From: Miniimonas arenae
GTDB lineage: Bacteria; Actinomycetota; Actinomycetes; Actinomycetales; Beutenbergiaceae
NCBI RefSeq assembly: GCF_006351005.1
Contig: NZ_VENP01000026.1
Span: 1-47,586 of the forward strand
Length of the DNA stretch: 47,586 bases
Reading direction: 5' to 3'
Shown here: positions 8,110 through 16,482 of the stretch, in pieces
Position numbering within the stretch: the stretch's first letter is position 1
Layout: every line of letters starts with the position of its first letter
Made by a program: the position numbers and the translations under genes
Notes under the pieces: generated by a model
Database searches by the model: none
What the model was told of the DNA's origin: nothing
The model's input: only the letters and a program-made list of their open reading frames with translations

Positions 8110-10458
8110 ATGGTCGAGGGAGCTGGCGAGGTGTGGCGCGACGTGCGCCGCACGCCGCAGGAACGGGCCGACGCGCTCGTCGCTGCGATGACGCTCGAGG
8201 AGAAGACGAGCCAGCTCGTGGGCCTGTGGGTCGGCGCCGACGCCTCCGGCGGCGACGTCGCGCCCTACCAGGGCGACATGACGCAGCACGGCCCGACCTT
8301 CGCCGACGTCATCGTCGACGGCCTCGGGCAGCTCACCCGGCCGTTCGGCACCGCGCCGGTCGACCCCGTGCTCGGGGCTCGCTCGCTCGCCCGCTCCCAG
8401 CGCGCCGTGATGGCGGCCAACCGCTTCGGCATCCCCGCTCAGGTGCACGAGGAGTGCCTCGCGGGCTTCGCCGCCTGGGGCGCGACCGCCTACCCGGTGC
8501 CGCTGTCGTGGGGTGCCACGTTCGACCCGGAGCTCGTCGCCGAGATGTCCGAGCAGATCGGCGTGGCGATGCGCTCCGTCGGCGTGCACCAGGGCCTCGC
8601 GCCGGTGCTCGACGTCGTGCGGGACTACCGGTGGGGCCGCGTCGAGGAGACCATCGGGGAGGACCCCTACCTCATCGGCACGGTCGGTTCGGCGTACGTG
8701 CGCGGCCTGGAGAGCACGGGCCTGGTCGCCACGCTCAAGCACTTCGCCGGCTACTCGGCCTCCCGCGGCGCGCGCAACCACGCGCCGGTCTCCGCGGGAC
8801 CGCGCGAGATGGCCGACGTCTTCTACCCTCCGTTCGAGACGGCGCTGCGCGAGGGCGGCGCGCGCTCGGTGATGAACTCCTACGCCGAGGTCGACGGCGT
8901 GCCCGCAGCCGCGGACCGGCGCCTGTTCACCGAGCTGCTGCGCGAGGAGTGGGGCTTCGAGGGCGTCGTCGTCGCCGACTACTTCGCCATCGCCTTCCTC
9001 AAGACGCTGCAGCGGGTCGCCGCGACCGACGGCGAGGCCGCCGGCAAGGCGCTCTCCGCCGGGATCGACGTCGAGCTCCCGTCCGTCTTCGCCTACGGCG
9101 AGCCGCTCGTCGCGGCCGTCCGGGCCGGGCAGGTGCCGGAGGAGCTCGTGGACCGCGCCCTGCGGCGCGTGCTGATCCAGAAGGCCGAGCTCGGCCTTCT
9201 CGACCCGGACTGGACGCCCGAGGTCGACGCCGAGCCCGACTTCGACACGCCCGCGCACCGCGACGTCGCCCTGCGGATCGCCCGCGAGGCGGTCGTGCTC
9301 CTCGCGAACGAGGGCGGTGTCCTGCCGCTCGCGGACCAGGCGCGGCTCGCCGTCGTCGGCCCGCTCGCGGACGACCCCTACGCGATGCTCGGCTGCTACT
9401 CCTTCCCCGCCCACGTGGGCGTGCACCACCCCGAGGCCGGGATGGGGATCGAGATCCCGACCGTCGTCGAGGCGCTGCGCGCCGCGCACCCCGGCCAGGT
9501 CACGCTCGCGAAGGGCTGCGACGTCAAGGCGCCCGGACGGGACGGCTTCGCCGAGGCCGTCGCCGCGGCCGAGGCGGCCGACGTCGCGCTCGTCGTGGTC
9601 GGCGACCAGGCCGGACTGTTCGGCCGCGGCACGTCGGGGGAGGGCTGCGACGCGCCCGACCTGCGCCTGCCGGGCGAGCAGCACGCGCTCGTGGAGGCGG
9701 TCCTCGCGACCGGGACGCCCGTCGTCGTGCTCGTCCTCTCGGGCCGGCCGTACGCGCTCGGCGCGTTCACGCAGGGTGCTCACCCCGCGGCCGCGCTCGT
9801 GCAGACGTTCTTCCCCGGCCAGCTCGGCGGCCAGGCGATCGCCGAGGTGCTCACCGGCGCGGTCGACCCGTCGGGGCACCTGCCCGTCGGCATCCCGCGC
9901 GACCCGGGCTCGCAGCCCGGCACCTACCTCGCGCCGCCGCTGGGTCGTGCCAACGGGGTGTCGAACATCGACCCCACGCCGCTGTTCCCCTTCGGGCACG
10001 GCCGCTCCTACCACGAGGCCGCGTGGGGCGAGGTCGCCTGCGAGGCCACCGAGTGGGCGGTCGACGGCGAGGTCGAGGTGAGCGTGACGCTCACCAACGA
10101 GACCGACGAGGTCGTACGCGACGTCGTCCAGCTCTACCTGCACGACCCCGTCGCGCAGGTCACCCGGCCCGACTCCCGGCTCGTCGCCTACCGGCGCGTG
10201 GCTGTCGAGCCCGGCACGCGAGCGGTCGTCACGTTCACCGTGCACGCCGACCTCGCATCGTTCCCCGGCGTCGACGGGACCCGGGTGGTCGAACCCGGCG
10301 CCGTCGAGCTGCGCGTGGCGCGCTCCAGCGCCGACGTGCACGCCGTCGTCCCGCTCACGCTCGTGGGCGAGATCCGTCAGCCGGGCGTGGACCGCCGGCT
10401 CGTGACCGCCACGCACCTCGCCGTCGAGGCGCGTGCTGAGGAGGTGAGTGTGGGATGA
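8110..10458 (+). CDS. GH3 glycoside hydrolase, probable beta-xylosidase
   Basis: A 782-residue cytoplasmic GH3 enzyme acting on imported oligosaccharides. The N-terminal TIM-barrel carries KHFAGYSASRGARNHAPVS and nucleophile Asp290 in VVVADYF. The C-terminal alpha/beta domain (about 370-590) and a fibronectin-III-like domain (about 650-760) follow, with no signal peptide. GGAG precedes ATG 8110. Its stop overlaps the first permease start (ATGA), so it is translationally coupled to the importer. It is a close paralogue of the GH3 at 18,591-20,897. Beta-xylosidase fits the neighbours, though GH3 also includes beta-glucosidases and arabinofuranosidases. Confidence 0.92.
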   Translation: MVEGAGEVWRDVRRTPQERADALVAAMTLEEKTSQLVGLWVGADASGGDVAPYQGDMTQHGPTFADVIVDGLGQLTRPFGTAPVDPVLGARSLARSQRAVMAANRFGIPAQVHEECLAGFAAWGATAYPVPLSWGATFDPELVAEMSEQIGVAMRSVGVHQGLAPVLDVVRDYRWGRVEETIGEDPYLIGTVGSAYVRGLESTGLVATLKHFAGYSASRGARNHAPVSAGPREMADVFYPPFETALREGGARSVMNSYAEVDGVPAAADRRLFTELLREEWGFEGVVVADYFAIAFLKTLQRVAATDGEAAGKALSAGIDVELPSVFAYGEPLVAAVRAGQVPEELVDRALRRVLIQKAELGLLDPDWTPEVDAEPDFDTPAHRDVALRIAREAVVLLANEGGVLPLADQARLAVVGPLADDPYAMLGCYSFPAHVGVHHPEAGMGIEIPTVVEALRAAHPGQVTLAKGCDVKAPGRDGFAEAVAAAEAADVALVVVGDQAGLFGRGTSGEGCDAPDLRLPGEQHALVEAVLATGTPVVVLVLSGRPYALGAFTQGAHPAAALVQTFFPGQLGGQAIAEVLTGAVDPSGHLPVGIPRDPGSQPGTYLAPPLGRANGVSNIDPTPLFPFGHGRSYHEAAWGEVACEATEWAVDGEVEVSVTLTNETDEVVRDVVQLYLHDPVAQVTRPDSRLVAYRRVAVEPGTRAVVTFTVHADLASFPGVDGTRVVEPGAVELRVARSSADVHAVVPLTLVGEIRQPGVDRRLVTATHLAVEARAEEVSVG

Positions 10459-11435
10459 GCGTGACTCCGACCACCGCGGGTCCGAAGGCCGACGCCGACG
10501 TCGACGCCGAGCGACCCCGGCACATCGAGCGCAAGCACACCTGGGCGCGTGCCCTCAAGCGCGACTGGCGCCTGTACACGTTCCTGATCCTGCCGATCGT
10601 GTTCCTGCTGTTCTTCCGCTACCTGCCGATGGCCGGGAACGTGATCGCGTTCCGCCGGTTCAAGCCGGGCGGTTCGATCTTCGGCGAGGAGTGGGTGGGC
10701 TTCTACTACTTCGAGATGTTCATCCACAACCCGCAGTTCTGGTCGGTGTTCTGGAACACGGTCATCCTCGGGGCGCTGACGCTGGCGATCTGCTTCCCGC
10801 TGCCGATCGTGCTGGCACTGATGCTCAACGAGCTGCGCTCGCGGCGGTTCAAGAAGATCGTGCAGACGATCTCCTACCTGCCGCACTTCATGTCCGTGGT
10901 CATCGTGGTCGGCATCGTGTTCCAGCTGACGGCCGTCAACGGCACGGTGAACCAGGTGATCGGCGCGTTCGGCGTCGACCCCATCCCGTTCATGCAGCTG
11001 CCCGAGTGGTTCCGCACGATCTACGTCTCCTCCGAGGTCTGGCAGACCGTCGGGTGGGGCACGATCCTCTACCTCGCGGCGCTCACCACGATCGACGACC
11101 AGCTCTACGAGGCCGCCCGGATCGACGGCGCGAACCGGTGGAAGCAGACCTGGCACATCACGCTGCCGGGCATCCGCCCGACCATGATGGTGCTCCTCAT
11201 CCTCAACATCGGCTCCTTCATGGCCGTCGGGTTCGAGAAGGTCCTGCTCCTGCAGAACCCGCTCATCTACTCCACGGCGGACGTCATCTCGACCTACCTC
11301 TACCGGGTCGGCATCCAGTCCGCCCAGTTCTCCTACGGGACGGCGATCGGCCTCTTCGAGGCGATCATCGGGCTCGTGCTCGTCCTCTCCGCGAACTTCT
11401 TCTCGCGGCGCGCGGTTGGAGCCTCGCTGTGGTGA
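10455..11435 (+). CDS. CUT1 ABC transporter permease, LplB-type
   Basis: A 326-residue inner-membrane permease with six predicted hydrophobic segments, the first at about residues 42-62 (FLILPIVFLLFF). The EAA loop reads LYEAARIDGANRWKQTWHI. The long N-terminal cytoplasmic tail before the first segment is usual for LplB-like proteins. The start overlaps the GH3 stop by 4 nt and the end overlaps the next permease. Such LplB/YtcP/LplA sets import aldouronates or pectic oligomers in Paenibacillus and Bacillus. No ATPase gene is present; these importers usually share an MsmK-like ATPase encoded elsewhere. Confidence 0.93.
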   Translation: MSVTPTTAGPKADADVDAERPRHIERKHTWARALKRDWRLYTFLILPIVFLLFFRYLPMAGNVIAFRRFKPGGSIFGEEWVGFYYFEMFIHNPQFWSVFWNTVILGALTLAICFPLPIVLALMLNELRSRRFKKIVQTISYLPHFMSVVIVVGIVFQLTAVNGTVNQVIGAFGVDPIPFMQLPEWFRTIYVSSEVWQTVGWGTILYLAALTTIDDQLYEAARIDGANRWKQTWHITLPGIRPTMMVLLILNIGSFMAVGFEKVLLLQNPLIYSTADVISTYLYRVGIQSAQFSYGTAIGLFEAIIGLVLVLSANFFSRRAVGASLW

Positions 11436-12367
11436 CCGATCCCCTGACAGCAACGCCGGACATCGCGGCGGTCCGCACCGAGGGCGGGACGGTCCGCGAT
11501 GGCACGGGCTACCGGATCTTCCGCGTGGTCAACGTGTCGCTGCTCGGCCTGGTCTGCGTGGTGACGCTCTACCCGTTCGTCAACCTCGTCGCGAAGGCGT
11601 TCTCCTCGGAGGGCTACATCGCGGCCGGCCAGGTCAACCTCATCCCGCGCGGGTTCAACACCACGACCTTCACGGCCGTGATGAGCGACCCGATGTTCTG
11701 GACGAACTACAAGAACACCATCATCTACACGGTGCTCGGCACGATCATCGCGATGGTGCTGACGACGACGTACGCGTACGCCCTCAGCCGGCCGCAGCTC
11801 AAGGCCCGCGGGTTCTTCGTCGGGATCGCGGTCTTCACGATGTTCTTCGGCGGCGGCCTCATCCCGAACTACATCCTCGTGGCCTCCTACCTCGGCTGGC
11901 GCAACTCGATCTGGGCGATCGTGATCCCGGGCGCGCTGTCGGTGTTCAACCTGCTCGTCATGAAGTCCTTCTTCGAGAACTTCCCCGTGGAGCTCGAGGA
12001 GGCGGCCTCGATCGACGGGCTGTCCACGTACGGCGTGTTCGGCCGGATCGTGCTGCCGCTGTCGAAGGCCGTCCTCGCGACGATGACGCTCTTCTACGCG
12101 GTGAGCATGTGGAACTCCTGGTTCAGCGCATTCCTCTACCTGGACAAGAAGGAGCTCTTTCCGGTCACGGTCTACCTGCGCAGCCTCATCGCGGCCGCGA
12201 CCGGCTCGCAGGAGGTCACGGGCGGCGCCGGGACGGACGCCGTGCAGATCGGCGCCAACATCCAGTCGGTGACGATGCTGCTCACCGTCCTGCCGATCAT
12301 CTGTTTCTACCCCTTCATCCAGCGGTACTTCGTGTCGGGCGTGATGCTCGGCTCGGTCAAGGGCTGA
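11432..12367 (+). CDS. CUT1 ABC transporter permease, YtcP/LplC-type
   Basis: A 311-residue partner permease. GTG 11432 overlaps the previous stop (GTGA), with GGAG upstream; GTG 11429 is an alternative one codon earlier. Six hydrophobic segments are visible (for example LLGLVCVVTLYPFVNLV). The EAA motif reads LEEAASIDGLSTYGVFGRI, and the protein ends FVSGVMLGSVKG as in YtcP proteins. It forms the heteromeric channel with the preceding permease. Confidence 0.93.
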   Translation: MTDPLTATPDIAAVRTEGGTVRDGTGYRIFRVVNVSLLGLVCVVTLYPFVNLVAKAFSSEGYIAAGQVNLIPRGFNTTTFTAVMSDPMFWTNYKNTIIYTVLGTIIAMVLTTTYAYALSRPQLKARGFFVGIAVFTMFFGGGLIPNYILVASYLGWRNSIWAIVIPGALSVFNLLVMKSFFENFPVELEEAASIDGLSTYGVFGRIVLPLSKAVLATMTLFYAVSMWNSWFSAFLYLDKKELFPVTVYLRSLIAAATGSQEVTGGAGTDAVQIGANIQSVTMLLTVLPIICFYPFIQRYFVSGVMLGSVKG

Positions 12368-12433
12368 CCTGCCCGCACTCGGTATTCCCCACCACCCAGC
12401 GTCGAACGACGACGTTCACAGAAGGAGAGATAC

Positions 12434-14122
12434 ATGGCTCACATTCGCAGGCGGTCGGCCGGCGTGGCGGCGGTCGCCGCACTCGCCGTCGTCCTCACGG
12501 CGTGCTCCGGCGGCGGCGGAGGCGGCAACGACGCCACCGGCGGCGGCGACGGCACCGGCGAGGTCGCCGAGGGCGCCACCATCGACGCCGAGCACTCGGT
12601 CGGCGCGATGGAGGACTTCGAGGCGGGCACGACGTTCAAGGCCACCGAGCCGGTCGACTTCAGCCTCATGTACCGCGACCACCCGAACTACCCCGTCAAG
12701 GACGACTGGCTGATCTTCACCCAGCTCGAGGCGAACCAGAACGTCACGTTCACCCGCACCGACATCCCGCTGGCGGACTGGGACCAGAAGAAGGCCCTGC
12801 TCATCTCCGCGGGCGACTCGCCGGACATCATCTCGGTGACCTACCCGGGTCAGGAGACGCAGTTCGTCTCCGGCGGCGCGCTGCTGCCGATCTCGGACTA
12901 CTTCCAGTACATGCCGAACTTCTCCGAGAAGGTCGCCGACTGGGGCCTGCAGGCCGAGCTCGACACCCACAAGCAGGAGGACGGCAAGATCTACCAGCTG
13001 CCCGGCCTGCGGGAGATCCCGGACGTGCAGTACTCCGTGGTGATCCGTGAGGACATGTGGGAGAAGGCCGGCATCACCGAGGACCCGGCCACGTGGGACG
13101 ACTACCTCGCGGACCTGGAGAAGGTCAAGGCCGCGAACCCCGAGATCACCTACGCGATGTCGGACCGCTGGACCGACACCACGACCCTCGGCGCCTTCCT
13201 CAACGTGGTCGCGCCCAACTTCGGCGCGAGCGCCGGCTGGGGCTACACCAACACGTGGTTCGACCAGGACTCGGGCGAGTTCGTGCTCAACGGCACGTCC
13301 GACGCCTACAAGGAGCTCGTCACCTACGCGGCGAGCCTCGTGTCCGACGGCGTGCTCGACCCCGAGATCACGCAGAGCGACGACCAGGCGATCCAGAAGT
13401 TCATCTCCGGCCAGAGCGCCGCGATCTCCGGCAACACGCAGGAGATCACGTCCTACCGGACGAAGTTCGCCGACGCCGGCCAGGCCGACGTGCCGCTGCG
13501 CCTCATCGTGATCCCGGACGGCCCCGCGGGCAACAACCTCGCCGGCAGCCAGCTCTCCTCCGGCCTCATGCTCTCGAGCTCGGCCGCCGACAGCCCGAAC
13601 TTCAAGGCGATGCTGCAGTTCATCGACTGGCTGTACTACTCCGACGAGGGCATCGAGTTCGCCCAGTGGGGTGTCGACGGTGAGACCTACACCAAGGACG
13701 CCTCGGGCGCTCGCACGCTGAACGCCGACATCGGCTGGAACGCCCTCAACCCGGGCGCGCCGAAGAAGCTCAACGCCGACTACGGCTTCTCCAACGGCGT
13801 GTTCCTCCTCGCCAACGGCTCGTCCAAGGACCTGCTCCAGTCCGTGATGTCGGACGAGATCAAGGAGTGGACGAACAACGTCCTGGACAAGAAGGAGACC
13901 CTCCCGGTGACCCCGGCCGCGGGCCTCAACGAGATGGAGCTCGAGCAGACCTCGCTGCTGGACTCCCAGATCAAGGACGCCGTGCAGGCGGCGACCGCCG
14001 GCTTCATCACCGGCCAGCGCTCGCTGGACGACTGGGACGCCTACGTCAACGAGATCAACGGTCTCGGCGCGCAGACGCTCATCGACACCTACAACACCGC
14101 CTACCAGCGGACGCAGGGCTGA
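12434..14122 (+). CDS. Lipoprotein solute-binding protein of the LplA/YtcQ-type importer
   Basis: A 562-residue surface lipoprotein. The signal peptide ends in a lipobox LTAC with lipidated Cys24, followed by a Gly/Asn linker. The length, well above the usual 420-450 of CUT1 binders, matches the LplA/YtcQ class that binds longer or acidic oligosaccharides. AGAAGGAGAG lies just before the ATG. It follows the two permeases, which is the usual order for this importer class. By context it binds aldouronic acids or xylo-oligosaccharides (inference). Confidence 0.93.
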   Translation: MAHIRRRSAGVAAVAALAVVLTACSGGGGGGNDATGGGDGTGEVAEGATIDAEHSVGAMEDFEAGTTFKATEPVDFSLMYRDHPNYPVKDDWLIFTQLEANQNVTFTRTDIPLADWDQKKALLISAGDSPDIISVTYPGQETQFVSGGALLPISDYFQYMPNFSEKVADWGLQAELDTHKQEDGKIYQLPGLREIPDVQYSVVIREDMWEKAGITEDPATWDDYLADLEKVKAANPEITYAMSDRWTDTTTLGAFLNVVAPNFGASAGWGYTNTWFDQDSGEFVLNGTSDAYKELVTYAASLVSDGVLDPEITQSDDQAIQKFISGQSAAISGNTQEITSYRTKFADAGQADVPLRLIVIPDGPAGNNLAGSQLSSGLMLSSSAADSPNFKAMLQFIDWLYYSDEGIEFAQWGVDGETYTKDASGARTLNADIGWNALNPGAPKKLNADYGFSNGVFLLANGSSKDLLQSVMSDEIKEWTNNVLDKKETLPVTPAAGLNEMELEQTSLLDSQIKDAVQAATAGFITGQRSLDDWDAYVNEINGLGAQTLIDTYNTAYQRTQG

Positions 14123-14128
14123 GCACCT

Positions 14129-14164
14129 CCACCGGCCGGTCGCCCTCGGGCGGCCGGCCGGTGG
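14129..14164 (+). terminator. Hairpin between the binding protein and the GH39 gene
   Basis: CCACCGGCCGG and CCGGCCGGTGG form an 11-bp stem 6 nt after the binding-protein stop. There is no T-run. It may give partial termination or protect the 3' end so that the transporter transcript exceeds that of the downstream enzymes. Confidence 0.5.
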
Positions 14165-14239
14165 CGCGCCCGGCACTCTCAGCACCACCCGCGTGACCCC
14201 GCACCACCCCGCACCATCCGAACCCAGGAGGGCCCACCC

Positions 14240-15775
14240 GTGATCGCCACCGCCCGCGAGACCGACGCCCCGGTGCTCGTCCCCGCCCGGCCGATCGGCA
14301 CGCTGCCCGACGCGTGGCGCGCGTGCGTCGGCACGGGCCGCACCCGCGAGGTGCTGCACGCCGACTACCGCGACTCCCTCGAGGTGGTCCAGGACGAGAT
14401 CGGGTTCGGCGCCACCCGCGCGCACGGGATCCTGCACGACGACATGGGGCTCGTGCAGCCCTACGACGCCGCCGGGTTCGCCGGCGTGCGGTACGGCTTC
14501 GCCTACGTGGACCTCGTGATCGACACGTGGCTCGAGGCCGGCCTCGACCCGTTCCTCGAGCTCGGCTTCATGCCCGCGGCGCTCGCCTCGGGCGACCAGA
14601 CCGTGTTCTGGTGGAAGGGCAACGTCACCCCGCCGCGCGACCACGACGCGTGGGCCGCGCTCGTGCGCGCGCTGCTGCGCCACCTCGTGGACCGCTACGG
14701 CATCGAGCGGGTGCGCACGTGGCCGGTCGAGGTGTGGAACGAGCCCAACCTGGAGACCTTCTGGCAGGGCGCCGACGAGGCCGCCTACCACCGGCTCTAC
14801 GCCGCGACCGCCCGCGCCGTGAAGGACGTCGACGCCGACATCCAGGTCGGCGGGCCCGCGATCTCGCCCGGGTCGGACGACTGGCTGCCGCGGTTCGCCG
14901 ACTTCGTCGCGCGCGACGGCGCGCCCTGCGACTTCGTGAGCAAGCACGCCTACACCACCGGCCCCGCGCAGCACGTCCCGTTCGGCGTGCACCAGACGCT
15001 GCGCCCGCCGCAGCACCTGCTCGAGCAGTTCGCCACGCCGCGCGACCTGCTCGCCGGCACCGCGCTGGCGGACCTGCCCGTGCACATCACGGAGTTCTCC
15101 TCCTCCTACCGGCCGGACAACCCGATCCACGACACCGCCTACCAGGCGGCCTACCTGGCCCCGGTCCTCGCGCGCGGCGGCGAGCACGTCGCCTCGTTCT
15201 CCTACTGGACTTTGTGCGACGTGTTCGAGGAGGTCGGCATCCCGACGGCGCCGCTGCACGGCGGCTTCGGCCTGCTCGGCCACCGCCAGCTGCGCAAGCC
15301 GGCGTTCCACCTCTACTCCTTCATGGCGCGCCTGGGGTCCGACGTCCTCGCCAGCGGCGAGGACCACCTCGTCACCCGGCACGCCGACGGCCGGATCAGC
15401 GCGCTGCTGTGGCAGCCCCTGGACGGGAGCACGACGGCGGAGCGCGGCCACCGCGTGCGGCTCGCTCTCCCGGGCGCCGGCTCGGCGGTCGTCGTCGAGC
15501 GGCACGTCGACGCCGAGCGCGGCAACGTCCGCACGGCCTGGCAGGCCATGGGCAGCCCGCTCGCGCCGGACCACCGCGCCACCGCCGACCTGCACGACGC
15601 CTCGGCGCCGGCCGTCCGGGTGAGCCGCGTGCACGCCGTCGACGGCGTCTGGCACGTCAGCGCCGACCTCGGCCGGCACGGCATCGCACTCGTCGAGGTG
15701 ACGGGCAGCCGGGACGAGAATCCGGCCTGGCTGACCGAGGACCGCCTCCTCGGCCACGCGGACCCGACAGGATGA
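14240..15775 (+). CDS. GH39 glycoside hydrolase, probable beta-xylosidase
   Basis: A 511-residue intracellular GH39 enzyme without signal peptide. The acid/base is Glu168 in EVWNEPNLETFW and the nucleophile Glu285 in VHITEFSSSY, both standard for the family. A C-terminal beta-rich region begins at about residue 370. The GTG start at 14,240 has AGGAGGG upstream. The stop overlaps the DUF624 start (ATGA). In this operon it would release xylose from short xylo-oligomers. The GH3 of the same operon may act on different linkages or chain ends. Confidence 0.92.
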   Translation: MIATARETDAPVLVPARPIGTLPDAWRACVGTGRTREVLHADYRDSLEVVQDEIGFGATRAHGILHDDMGLVQPYDAAGFAGVRYGFAYVDLVIDTWLEAGLDPFLELGFMPAALASGDQTVFWWKGNVTPPRDHDAWAALVRALLRHLVDRYGIERVRTWPVEVWNEPNLETFWQGADEAAYHRLYAATARAVKDVDADIQVGGPAISPGSDDWLPRFADFVARDGAPCDFVSKHAYTTGPAQHVPFGVHQTLRPPQHLLEQFATPRDLLAGTALADLPVHITEFSSSYRPDNPIHDTAYQAAYLAPVLARGGEHVASFSYWTLCDVFEEVGIPTAPLHGGFGLLGHRQLRKPAFHLYSFMARLGSDVLASGEDHLVTRHADGRISALLWQPLDGSTTAERGHRVRLALPGAGSAVVVERHVDAERGNVRTAWQAMGSPLAPDHRATADLHDASAPAVRVSRVHAVDGVWHVSADLGRHGIALVEVTGSRDENPAWLTEDRLLGHADPTG

Positions 15776-16482
15776 CTGTCATGACGCAGCGCGACGGTGC
15801 CGGGCGGAACGACGACGAGGTGGGCCGCGGACCCCTGTCCCGCGGTGCCGCATGGATCTACCGCGTGATCGTGCTCGAGGTGATGCTCGTCGTCGCGCTC
15901 CTGCCGACGATCGCGGCGATCCTGCTCCTGGACCGCGACTCCTCGAACGTGCCGCTGTACGTGCTCGCGCTGCTGCCGGCCGGACCCGCGCTCGTCGCGG
16001 GCCTCGGCGCCGCGCGGGGGTGGGAGGTCGAACCCGATCTCTCCCCGGCCCGGCCGTTCTGGCGCACCTACCGCCGCGAGGCGCTCGGGACGCTGACGTG
16101 GTGGGTGCCGCTGCTGGTCGTCGTCGCGGTGCTCGGCGTGAACCTCGCCCACCTCCAGGAGATCGAGGGCGGTGCGCTGCTCGGGCCGGTGAGCGCGCTC
16201 CTGCTGCTGCTCCTGCCGGTGTGGGCCGCGCACATGGCGGTGCTGCAGGTGCGCTTCTCCTTCCGGCTGCGCGACGCGGCGCGGATCGCGGTGGCCGAGC
16301 TCGTGCCGCAGTGGCGGTTCAGCCTCGGCGCTCTCAGCCTCATCGTGGTGCTGTCCGCGATCACGGTCGTGACCACCGACGTCGTCGCCCTCCTCCTGCT
16401 CTGGACCGTCGTCCTGTTCCTGCACGCCCTGTCCCGGCCGCTCGTCCGGGACGTCACCGAGAGGTTCACCGTCCATGACTGA
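15772..16482 (+). CDS. DUF624 (YesL-like) membrane protein
   Basis: A 236-residue integral membrane protein with about five hydrophobic segments, the first at about residues 28-48 (VIVLEVMLVVALLPTIAAI) and a pair in the last third. YesL/DUF624 proteins recur next to LplB/YtcP importers in oligosaccharide loci, but their function is unknown. It overlaps GH39 by 4 nt and GH42 by 8 nt, so translation of the three is coupled. ATG 15,781 is a possible second start. Confidence 0.85.
   Translation: MTVMTQRDGAGRNDDEVGRGPLSRGAAWIYRVIVLEVMLVVALLPTIAAILLLDRDSSNVPLYVLALLPAGPALVAGLGAARGWEVEPDLSPARPFWRTYRREALGTLTWWVPLLVVVAVLGVNLAHLQEIEGGALLGPVSALLLLLLPVWAAHMAVLQVRFSFRLRDAARIAVAELVPQWRFSLGALSLIVVLSAITVVTTDVVALLLLWTVVLFLHALSRPLVRDVTERFTVHD

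Noticed and set aside
12416-15757. Minus-strand frame of 1,113 codons opposite the binding protein and GH39
   Set aside because: Val/Arg/Gly/His-rich shadow with no family motif; both plus-strand genes have full domains, catalytic residues and ribosome sites.
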